A stretch of 64,000 nucleotides of DNA, taken from Pseudoxanthomonas wuyuanensis (GTDB lineage: Bacteria > Pseudomonadota > Gammaproteobacteria > Xanthomonadales > Xanthomonadaceae). The number at the start of each line of letters is the position of its first letter. Positions within the stretch are counted from its first letter, which is position 1. Below the pieces are notes generated by a model. That model saw only the letters and a program-made list of their open reading frames with translations. It had not been told where the DNA came from and made no database searches. Made by a program: the position numbers and the translations under genes. This document shows positions 1 through 7,400 of the stretch, in pieces. The stretch lies in NCBI RefSeq assembly GCF_900215535.1, contig NZ_OCND01000006.1, forward strand, positions 124,001 through 188,000, in the 5' to 3' direction.

Positions 1-117
1 GTCATTCCCGACAACGACGTCTGGGCGCAGAGCGATCTGAAACGCCATTACAACCATCAGCGCCTGCGCAGCCTGGTCTCGCTGATCCTGATGTCCCCCG
101 AATTCATGAGCCGCTAG
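1..117 (+). CDS. DUF1800 family protein, C-terminal end (partial)
   Basis: The first frame is open from the window edge to a TAG at 115-117 and gives 38 residues ending LILMSPEFMSR. This resembles the usual C-terminus of DUF1800 proteins, where a helix with a SPEF motif closes the chain. DUF1800 genes are very often followed directly by a DUF1501 gene, as here, which supports the call. The function of the pair is not established; both are generally exported proteins. The TAG stop lies inside the CTAG that bounds the repeat element starting at 114. Only the tail is visible, so the family call rests on a short stretch plus context. Confidence 0.6.
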   Translation, partial: VIPDNDVWAQSDLKRHYNHQRLRSLVSLILMSPEFMSR

Positions 118-382
118 GGCCTGTTAACGCTATTGGGATAAGCCACGCCGCGATCCAGTGCGTACGGGGCAAGGAAGAATGAGGAAATGTATGTCGATAC
201 ACGCCCGAATGATGACGCGGCCCCGTGCGCACTGGGTCGTGGCCCGCTGGGTTGCTTCCCCGCCTCGCCAGGAACTCGCGCGCGGCTTGAACAGGCGGCC
301 AGCCTGCCGCTACGCCGCGCACAAGCCCCTGGCGAGGCGAGGAAGCAACGTGACTCATCCCAATAACGTTAACAGGCCCTAG
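114..382. mobile_element. Palindromic MITE-like element, 27-bp terminal inverted repeats
   Basis: The outer 27 bases at 114-140 match the reverse complement of 356-382 at 25 of 27 positions; both ends begin CTAGGGCCTGTTAACG. A second inner inverted repeat pairs about 250-271 with 328-349 at 21 of 22 positions, so the whole element could fold into one long hairpin. CTAG at each border may be a target duplication. No transposase is encoded; the short open frames across it are artefacts of its symmetry. It separates the DUF1800 and DUF1501 genes. Confidence 0.75.
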
Positions 383-391
383 GTCGACCCA

Positions 392-1729
392 ATGAGCGAT
401 TTCAAACTGACCCGCCGGGAATTCTTCAAGGGCTGCTGCAGCGCCGCCGTGGTCGGCGCCGCCGGCACGTCGATGATGTTCGCCGACCGCGCCTTCGCCG
501 CCGCCAACAGCTACGACACCGTCGTGCACCTGTTCCTGCGCGGCGGCATGGACGGCCTGAACCTGGTCGTGCCGATCAGCGGCCAGGACCGGGCCTTCTA
601 CGAGGAGGCGCGCCCCAGCCTGCAGATCGCCGCCAGCGGTGCCTATGGCGCGCTGCCGCTGACGCTGGCCAACGGCTCCGCCACCGGATTCGGCCTGCAC
701 CCGTCGGCCAGCGGCCTGCGCGATCTGTGGAACGACAGCAAGCTGGCCATCGTGCACGCCTGCGGCATGAGCACCGCGGTGACCCGCAGCCATTTCGATG
801 CGCAGCTGTATATCGACCTGGGCACGCCCGGAAAATACGGTTCGCCGACCGGCTGGATGACCCGCGCCTGGGAAACCCGCGCCTCCGGTACGCCGGCCGC
901 GACGCTGCCGGCGCTGGGCATCAGCGGCACCCAGCCGGCCGGACTGATGGGTGCGGTCGACGCGCTGACGATGAGCAGCCCGGCCGATTTCTCATTGAAT
1001 TCGGGCGCCTGGCAGTGGCAGATGGCGCGTTCCGGCTCGCCGGCAGGCTTCCGCGGCGTCAACGAAACACTCGGCGACTTGTGGGGCGGCCAGACCGGCC
1101 TGCAGATCAACGGCCGCCGCGCCGATGGCGCGCTGAAGCTGATCGGTCAGCAGGGCTACGCCAGCCTGCCGGCCAGCTGGCCCACCGGCAACTTCGCCCA
1201 GCAACTGTGGACCATCGCCCAGAGCATCCGCTTCAACCTGGGCCTGCGCTACGCCACGCTGGATCTGGGCGGCTGGGACACCCACGAAGGCCAGGGCACC
1301 GCCGGCAGCGGCTACCACTACTACCAGAACAAGATCAACGAACTGTCGGCAGCGCTGTACGCCTTCTTCAACGAACTCAACAGCACCGGCCAGATGGCGC
1401 GCACCACCGTCATCGTGCAGTCCGAATTCGGCCGCCGCGTGCGCGCCAACGCCAACAACGGCACCGACCACGGCTACGGCAACCCGCTGCTGGTGCTCGG
1501 CGGCCCGGTCAACGGCCGCCGCTTCTTCGGCACCTGGCCCGGCCTGAACCCGGAAACGCTGTCGCCCACCTTCGGCGACGTACCGGTCACCACCGACTAC
1601 CGCCGCGTGTTCTCCGAAATCATGATCCGGCGCATGGCCAACCCCAACCTCGGCCAGATCTTCCCCGGCTACAGCGGCTATGCGCCGCTGGGGATCGTGC
1701 AAGGGACCGATATTGCGGTGCAGGCATGA
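392..1729 (+). CDS. DUF1501 domain protein, Tat-exported
   Basis: This 445-residue protein starts with a twin-arginine signal: TRREFFKG at residues 7-14 followed by an Ala-rich hydrophobic stretch ending near ADRAFA (about residue 36). The rest matches the DUF1501 family (sulfatase/alkaline-phosphatase-like fold), with FLRGGMDGLNLVVP near the start of the mature part, LGGWDTHEGQG in the middle and EFGRRVRANANNGTDHG towards the C-terminus. Length is normal. It should fold in the cytoplasm and leave by the Tat system. It pairs with the upstream DUF1800 gene. No Shine-Dalgarno is visible because the repeat element ends 9 bases before the ATG. The TGA stop (1727-1729) is the first three bases of the IS3-family element, so the native C-terminus may be altered by a few residues. 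Confidence 0.85.
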   Translation: MSDFKLTRREFFKGCCSAAVVGAAGTSMMFADRAFAAANSYDTVVHLFLRGGMDGLNLVVPISGQDRAFYEEARPSLQIAASGAYGALPLTLANGSATGFGLHPSASGLRDLWNDSKLAIVHACGMSTAVTRSHFDAQLYIDLGTPGKYGSPTGWMTRAWETRASGTPAATLPALGISGTQPAGLMGAVDALTMSSPADFSLNSGAWQWQMARSGSPAGFRGVNETLGDLWGGQTGLQINGRRADGALKLIGQQGYASLPASWPTGNFAQQLWTIAQSIRFNLGLRYATLDLGGWDTHEGQGTAGSGYHYYQNKINELSAALYAFFNELNSTGQMARTTVIVQSEFGRRVRANANNGTDHGYGNPLLVLGGPVNGRRFFGTWPGLNPETLSPTFGDVPVTTDYRRVFSEIMIRRMANPNLGQIFPGYSGYAPLGIVQGTDIAVQA

Positions 1730-1802
1730 CCCACCCCCGATAGAGCTGGCCCCACTCGTTTGAACAGCACAGCCGTGTTCGATAAGTGGATCGCCTGCGG
1801 GT

Positions 1803-2681
1803 TCAAGCTGCCTTCGGCCAAGGCAGCGGCTGGTTGAAGTAGACCTGATCGGGGGTGAGCCGATCAAGTGCGCTGTGCGGTCGGCGACGGTTGTAAAAGT
1901 CGAAGTAGCGGGCGAGTGCTGTTTTGGCGTTGCTGACGCTGTCGTAGGCGTGCCGGTAGACCTCCTCGTACTTGACCGATTTCCACAGCCGTTCGATGAA
2001 CACGTTGTCGCGCCAGCAGCCCTTGCCGTCCATGCTGATGGCGATGCCGTGCTCCTTCAGCAGGCCGGTGAAGGCCTGGCTGGTGAACTGGCTGCCCTGG
2101 TCGGTGTTGAAGATCTCCGGCGTGCCGTGCCGGGCGATGGCGTCCTCGACCGCCTCGATGCAGAAGTCCGTGTCCATCGTGATCGAAACCCGCCAGGCCA
2201 GCACCCGGCGGCTGTACCAGTCGATCACCGCCGCCAGGTAGACGAAGCCGCGGGCCATCGGGATGTAGGTGATGTCCATGGCCCAGACCTGGTTCGTACG
2301 CTCGATCTTCAGCCCTCGCAACAGGTACGGGTAGACCTTGTGCCCGGGATGCTTCCGGCTGGTGTTGGGCTTGCGATACAGCGCCTCGATGCCCATGCGT
2401 CGCATCAGCGTGGCCACATGCTTGCGGCCCACGGCAATGCCTTCGGCGTTCAGCAGGTCGCGCAGCATCCGGCTGCCGGCGAACGGCAGCTCCAGGTGCA
2501 GTTCGTCGATCCGGCGCATCAGCGCCAGATCCTGCGCCGACACCGGACGCGGCAGGTAGTACACGCTGCCCCGGCTGATGGCCACCGCCTCGGCCTGCCT
2601 GCTCAAGGGCAGTGGATGGTCGCGGTCGATCATCGCCTTGCGCTCAGCAAACCCGCTTTGGTGAGCGCGCCTTCTAAAAAA
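1803..2681 (-). CDS. IS3-family transposase OrfB (DDE integrase domain)
   Basis: The frame entered by -1 slippage at 2675-2681 encodes about 290 residues: a HTH_21-like helical region (VYYLPRPVSAQDLALMRR and following) and then an rve integrase core. The DDE residues are visible: D in VWAMDITYIP, D in FNTDQGSQFTS and E in FIERLWKSVKYEEVY. The C-terminus YNRRRPHSALDRLTPDQVYF is typical of IS3 transposases. OrfB has no convincing start of its own, so it is probably made as the C-terminal part of an OrfAB fusion (1803-2935). The reading frame is intact. Confidence 0.9.
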   Translation of the reverse strand, partial: FFRRRAHQSGFAERKAMIDRDHPLPLSRQAEAVAISRGSVYYLPRPVSAQDLALMRRIDELHLELPFAGSRMLRDLLNAEGIAVGRKHVATLMRRMGIEALYRKPNTSRKHPGHKVYPYLLRGLKIERTNQVWAMDITYIPMARGFVYLAAVIDWYSRRVLAWRVSITMDTDFCIEAVEDAIARHGTPEIFNTDQGSQFTSQAFTGLLKEHGIAISMDGKGCWRDNVFIERLWKSVKYEEVYRHAYDSVSNAKTALARYFDFYNRRRPHSALDRLTPDQVYFNQPLPWPKAA

Positions 2682-2935
2682 TCGTTCTCCAATGTCAGTT
2701 CGCCGATCTTGGCATGCAGGGCCTTCAGGTCCACCGGAGGCGGGCCTGAATCGGCCGCGGCGCCGAACACGCCGGCGGCATTCTCCAGCAGTTGGCTGCG
2801 CCACTGCGTGATCTGGTTGGGGTGGAGGTCGAACTGCTGGGCCAGCTCGGCCAGCGTCTTGTCGCCGCGTACGGCGGCCAGCGCCACCTTGGCCTTGAAG
2901 GCCGGCGAGTGGTTGCGGCGGGGTCGTCTTGCCAT
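2630..2935 (-). CDS. IS3-family transposase OrfA (HTH_Tnp_1)
   Basis: This 101-residue protein starts MARRPRRNHSPAFKAKVALA and contains a helix-turn-helix of the transposase_8/HTH_Tnp_1 type (AELAQQFDLHPNQITQWRSQ). It ends with a leucine-zipper-like helix (IGELTLENDFLEGALTKAG) that would mediate multimerisation. It should bind the IS terminal repeats and, when fused to OrfB by frameshifting, form the active transposase. The slippery heptamer lies in the codons for DFLE near its end. An AGGAG-type ribosome site lies upstream of the ATG at 2935. Confidence 0.9.
   Translation of the reverse strand: MARRPRRNHSPAFKAKVALAAVRGDKTLAELAQQFDLHPNQITQWRSQLLENAAGVFGAAADSGPPPVDLKALHAKIGELTLENDFLEGALTKAGLLSARR
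2675..2681 (-). other. Programmed -1 frameshift heptamer T TTT TTA in the IS3-family element
   Basis: On the minus strand OrfA reads GAT TTT TTA GAA. The heptamer T TTT TTA fits the X XXY YYZ rule for -1 slippage. After slipping, the frame reads TTT TTT AGA AGG, which continues directly into OrfB (FFRRRAHQ). This is the standard control of OrfAB fusion in IS3 elements. No downstream pseudoknot was worked out. Confidence 0.8.
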
Positions 2936-3053
2936 GGGTCTGCTCCTCGTATGGCGATCATCATCGCCTCAGTGAGCAGGAAATCCACCTATCGCGCTGT
3001 TCAAATTCTCGGGGCCGGCTCTCAGTTTTCTGGGGGTGGGTCAGATAAATCTC

Positions 3054-3467
3054 TTAGTCTCCTCCACTCAACACCTCAAAGCGTGGAGGAGCATCTCGCA
3101 AGAAAGAGAGCCTTATAACGTTATTATCAAATGCCTCAAAGCGTAGCTGCACAGTCCCAGCCGAAATCGTGATGATATGACCTTCGGAAATTGAAGCTAT
3201 TTCGACCTTGCCGTTCTTAGGCACTTCAAATGGGACCTCGATAGCCCTTATACAGTCTTTATTTGAAAACTCATGGAACGGCTCATCAAAAATTTCTAGC
3301 GAACAAGTACCAGACTCAATCAAGACTTTAAACGAAACGCTCCCCGGTCGCCACGAAAAGCCCTGGCGCACCTGCTCATCCGTCCAAGAATTAAATGGGC
3401 TCTGCAGATCATGTCTAAAGACTGCGATCTGCGAATAGGATACAAATAGTTCAAAAATCGACTGCAT
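3054..3467 (-). CDS. comJ-like: ComJ-like nuclease inhibitor, probable immunity protein
   Basis: This 137-residue protein starts at MQSIFELFVSYSQ. The region SYSQIAVFRHDLQSPFNSW followed by WTDEQVRQGFSWRPGSVSF matches the ComJ family. In Bacillus, ComJ (Nin) binds and inhibits the competence nuclease NucA. The gene upstream in the same direction ends in a NucA/NucB-type domain and stops only 5 bases before this ATG, so this is very likely the cognate immunity protein. The internal ATG at 3467 was chosen over an open-frame start at 3539 because family similarity begins here and the longer form would overlap the toxin gene. There is no signal peptide, so it should act in the cytoplasm. The gene is visibly richer in A+T than its surroundings, which suggests transfer. 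Confidence 0.82.
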   Translation of the reverse strand: MQSIFELFVSYSQIAVFRHDLQSPFNSWTDEQVRQGFSWRPGSVSFKVLIESGTCSLEIFDEPFHEFSNKDCIRAIEVPFEVPKNGKVEIASISEGHIITISAGTVQLRFEAFDNNVIRLSFLRDAPPRFEVLSGGD

Positions 3468-3472
3468 CCGCG

Positions 3473-4402
3473 TTAATCCTCTACCACTATCCGTACCTTC
3501 GCTCCGTCTGGCAGGCCCCTGCACGCGTTTCCGATGCATGCCCCAGCACTCATATTGTCAGAGGGATTTATCGCTCGAACACTAGCACCTGAACCACCTT
3601 CTCTAAACATTGCCGGCGGATATTCATCAAGCTGCTTTCCTGGCACTTTAGGGATTCCACCAGTGGATGCCGCACGATTGGCGTCAGCACCGTCCCGTGC
3701 GATTGTCAGTACACTTGGTTTTCCAGCAGCAATTGCGTCCTTTGCATGTAGCGCGGCTTCGCCTTGAGCCTTTACGGATAGTCGAATTGTCTTCGCACCC
3801 GCATCTCCAACCAGCGGCACAAAACCGACTACAGCCGCTGAAATACTGGCAACGCTCGGATCTTGATACGCCTCAACAATTCCCTTCGCGTCCCCAACAA
3901 TCGGCGTGAAGTCCAAAGCCAATTCCGCCGCCGGCCTAAGTTCACTCAATGAGGGCATTGTAACCGCGCCACCATTGCACGCCGAGCTCGCATTCGGGTT
4001 ATCGCAAATGCGTCCGTCCGGATCGATATTGGTGTATGGATTGTTGTTGGCGTACCAGTAGCGGTTGAAGTTGTTTCCCGTTGCTCCATCGGCCGTTATC
4101 GGATCGACGCTCAAGAACCTTCCGAACTGCGGATCGTAATAGCGCTGCTGCATATACGTCAGCCCGGTCGCCGCATCCTGTACGTGACCGGTGAAGCCCA
4201 CCCCACCATAGCTGGGCTTGCCGATGATGGCCCCGTACGGCTCGTAATCATTGCGTTCGATGACCTGCCCTGCCGCATTGGTCACCGCCACCACACTGCC
4301 CAATGCGTCGGTATGGATGTACTCCACCGTGGTCTGCGCCTGGGCGGTGGCGGCCAAAAAAACGGTGCCCAACCACAACAAACACTTCCCTAATCCGTTC
4401 AT
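3473..4402 (-). CDS. Exported RHS-core protein with C-terminal NucA/NucB DNase toxin
   Basis: This 309-residue protein has three parts. (1) A Sec signal peptide, MNGLGKCLLWLGTVFLAATAQA, residues 1-22. (2) An RHS-associated core, residues about 25-130: YIHTDALGSVVAVTNAAG, then YMQQRYYDPQFGRFLSVDPI and NPYTNIDPDGR, which fits the PxxxxDPxG release motif of Rhs toxins. (3) A variable tip: a linker with FTPIVGDAKG and FVPLVGDAG, then from about residue 225 a NucA/NucB nuclease (TIARDGADANRAAS, LDEYPPAMFREGGSGASV, PSDNMSAGA, GLPDGAKVRIVV). It should be a secreted DNase toxin. Its start overlaps the upstream rhs stop as ATGA (4399-4402), so the two are translationally coupled. The toxin-encoding end is more A+T-rich than the core part. 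The start codon is supported by the signal peptide. Confidence 0.88.
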   Translation of the reverse strand: MNGLGKCLLWLGTVFLAATAQAQTTVEYIHTDALGSVVAVTNAAGQVIERNDYEPYGAIIGKPSYGGVGFTGHVQDAATGLTYMQQRYYDPQFGRFLSVDPITADGATGNNFNRYWYANNNPYTNIDPDGRICDNPNASSACNGGAVTMPSLSELRPAAELALDFTPIVGDAKGIVEAYQDPSVASISAAVVGFVPLVGDAGAKTIRLSVKAQGEAALHAKDAIAAGKPSVLTIARDGADANRAASTGGIPKVPGKQLDEYPPAMFREGGSGASVRAINPSDNMSAGACIGNACRGLPDGAKVRIVVED

Positions 4403-7400
4403 TCTCCTGCTCCTTCTGTCCGCATGATGATCACCGGATCACACGGTGCTGGACAGGGATCTTGAACCACCACTATTTGGACCGACGAGTACGGGCTACA
4501 GCCCGAACCATTGCAGGCGCGGACTCTATACCAATAGGAGCCAGAGCCACGGCCAGGCATATTCGCGCTTGTGCCGGTTCCGTTATATACCTGGTACCAG
4601 TGACTTCCACCGACAAAGGTTTCTTCCAACTGATAGTTACCAGCGCCGGCGACCGCTGTCCAACTCAGGTCATACGACCAATTCACGTCCACCAATCCCG
4701 GTGCATATAGCGTTGGAGCTGTACCAGGTGCCGGTGCCGGTGGAACCACGACCGTTGCGAGCGATGAGTAAGGACCGCAGCCGGCTACATTGCAGGCACG
4801 TACGCGGTAGTCGTAGCTGCCCACCGCGCGCCCCGTCAGTGCGACAGATGTTCCCGCTGCATCGTGAATCACGCCCCAAGCGCCGGTGTTGAAGCGTTGC
4901 TCCAATTGGTAGCTGGTCGCCGTGGCAATGGCATTCCAACTGACCGCGTAGCTTCCGGTGCTGCTGCTTGCCGGCGCGCTGAGCGTCGGTGCCGTCGCGG
5001 GTGCCCGGGTGACCTGGACTGTCGCCATCGACGAGTAAGGTCCGCACCCGGCCAGATTGCAGCCGCGTGCACGGTAGCGATAGGTCCCGGTTGCCCGCCC
5101 TGACATGGCCAGACTGGTCGCTGCCGCGTTATGAATCGTGCTCCAGTTGCCTCCATTGAACTGTTCATCCAGTTCGTGACGAACCGCAGCGCCTACCTGC
5201 CCCCAGCTCACCGTGTAACTGCCGGTCAGGTTCGTTGCTGGCGCGGAGAGTGTTGGTGCGCCCGTCGGTGACAACACCACCAGCACGCTCAGCGCGGACG
5301 AATACGCGCTACAGCCGGCCGCATTGCAGGCCCGCAAGCGGTATTCATACGTTCCGGCCGTCCGTCCTGTAAGCGTCTTGCTGGTCAAGGGACCGTTGTG
5401 GACGGTTACCCAGGCGCCGCCGGCCGGGCGCTCATCCAGTTCGTACCTGTCCGACGTAGCCACCGCACTCCACGTCACCGCGATGCTACCCGTCGTGTTG
5501 GGCGTGGATGCCACAGGCGTTGGGGATGTGGCTGGCGAATAGAATGCCTGCGTACTGGCCGCTGCCGAGGTCGGCCCGCAGCCAGCCGGGTTGCAGGCCT
5601 TGACCCGGTAGCTGTAGCTGCCGGCGGCCTTGCCGCTGTAGGCCCTGCTCTGGCTGGCGGTGTTCTGCACGCTGGCCCAGCTGCCACCATTGGCGCTCTC
5701 TTCCAGCGTATAGGTGGTCGCGCCCCCGACGGCCGTCCAGCTGACCGTGTAGGTGCCGTTGGGGGCGCTGGCCGGCACGCTCAGGCTCGGGGCGCTGGCC
5801 GGCGGCAGTTCCACCGTGGTGGTACCGGTGGCGCTCCAACCACTGCAACTGCTGGCCTGACAGGCGCGCACCCGGTAGCCGTAACTGCCGCTGCCTTTGC
5901 CGGTGTAGGCCTGGCTGGTAGCCGTCCCGCTGTAGGCCGCCGCCCAGCTGCCGCCATTGACCGCTTCCTGCAGTTCATAGCTGGTGGCTGTCGGTGTTGC
6001 CGTCCAGCTGACGGTGTAGCTGCCGTTGCCGCTGTAGCCGGGCGTGGTCAGGCTGGGCGTACCCGGCGCCACCACCGTGGTGACTTTGGCCACCAGGCTG
6101 CCGGCCAGGGTGACGTACTCGTAGTGCTTGCCGGTGCGGTGGTCTTCCTGCCGCCGCAGTGTGCCGTCCTGGCCGTACATCGACAGGATGGGCACCTGCG
6201 CAGGATTGTTGGCCTGCACCCGCCGGCCGTGGCCGTCGTAGCGGTAGGTTTCCTGGTTGGCCGCTTCGCGCAGCCGGTTGCCGTAGTCGAACGCATACTG
6301 CTGGCCGTTCTTGTTGGACAGATTGCCCTGCTCGTCGTACCACAGTCCCACAATCGCGGCATTGGCGCTGTTCTGGATGCTCAGCAATCGGTTGGTGTTG
6401 GGTTCGTAGTAATAGCTGGCGTAGTCCTTTACCCCGGCCAGCTTCCAGGATTTGAGGTTGTCCACCGCATCGTAGGTAAAGCGGTGCCAGTGGTCGCCGC
6501 CGAACATCGCCGAGCCGGCCGCCGTCAGCCGGTCCAGGCCGTCGTACTGCAAGGTGCGGCTGTAGTTGGTCCCGCGCACCAGGTCGTGAATCTGCGCCGG
6601 GTTGCCGTTGCGGTCGTAGGCGTACTCGTAGCCGGTGGCATTGCCCGACTGCACCCGCAGCGGCAGCTGGCGCGCGTTCTGGGTCATCGAATGCACGATG
6701 CCATTGCCGTAGGTGAACTGCTTCACCGCCCCGTTGGGGTAATAGCTCACGCCGGTGGCGTAGTTGCCCGCCTGAGTCGGTTGCCCCAGCGCATTGGGCG
6801 CGAAGGCAACCTGCAAGCCGCTGGGGTAGTTCAGTTGGGCCAGGGCGCCATTGCCGTCGTACTGGTAGCCCAGGCTCCAGGTATACCCCGGCTGGCTGAT
6901 GCTCTCGCTGGTCAGCAGGCGCCGCTTGTTGTAGCTGTAGCTATTGACGACCGGTTGGCCGCCATTGCTGTTCCAGGTACTGATGGTGTCCGGCAAACCA
7001 TCCAAGGTGTAGTCCCACACCTGGTTGCCGCGCCCGTCCGGGAAACTCAGCGTCTTGAGGCGGTTGCGGGCGTCGTACGTGCGGCTCACCTTGCGGGCGG
7101 CCACCGCCACGGCGGTACCGTTCGGCTCGCAGGCCGTCCCGGCCGCCAGCCCGGCCGACGACCAGGCCAGGTTGCCGGCCCCGTCATAGCCCATCAGCGT
7201 GGCGCCGGTCTCCGGCTCGACGCTGCGGCACAACTCCTGGTGGACGTTGTAGGCGTAGCTGCGCGTGACCAGCTGCGTATTGCCGGCATCGCGCCGGGTC
7301 AAGGCCGTCGGCTTGCCGAACACGTCGCGGGCAATGTCGGTGCGGGCGTTCTCCGGGTGCTGCACCCATACCGGGGCGTCGTAACTGGGCTGGCCGAAGA

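Larger units (their letters stand above)
1727..3043 (-). mobile_element. IS3-family insertion sequence, complete
   Basis: About 1.3 kb bounded by perfect 12-bp inverted repeats, TGACCCACCCCC at 1727-1738 and its complement at 3032-3043. Similarity continues inward with interruptions (GGCCCC, TTTGAACAGC, GGTGGAT-like blocks). It carries orfA and a frameshifted orfB with an intact DDE catalytic triad, so it looks potentially active. No direct target duplication is seen: the flanks are GCA on the left and GAT on the right. One end forms the stop codon of the DUF1501 gene; the other lies 10 bp past the stop of the ComJ-like immunity gene. Confidence 0.9.

Noticed and set aside
104-793. Minus-strand 229-codon frame across the MITE-like element and DUF1501
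   Set aside because: It arises from the palindromic repeat plus antisense of DUF1501 and has no family.
3054-3539. Longer 161-codon version of the ComJ-like gene
   Set aside because: The first 24 codons overlap the toxin gene and are not ComJ-like; the internal ATG at 3467 has a GAGG site.
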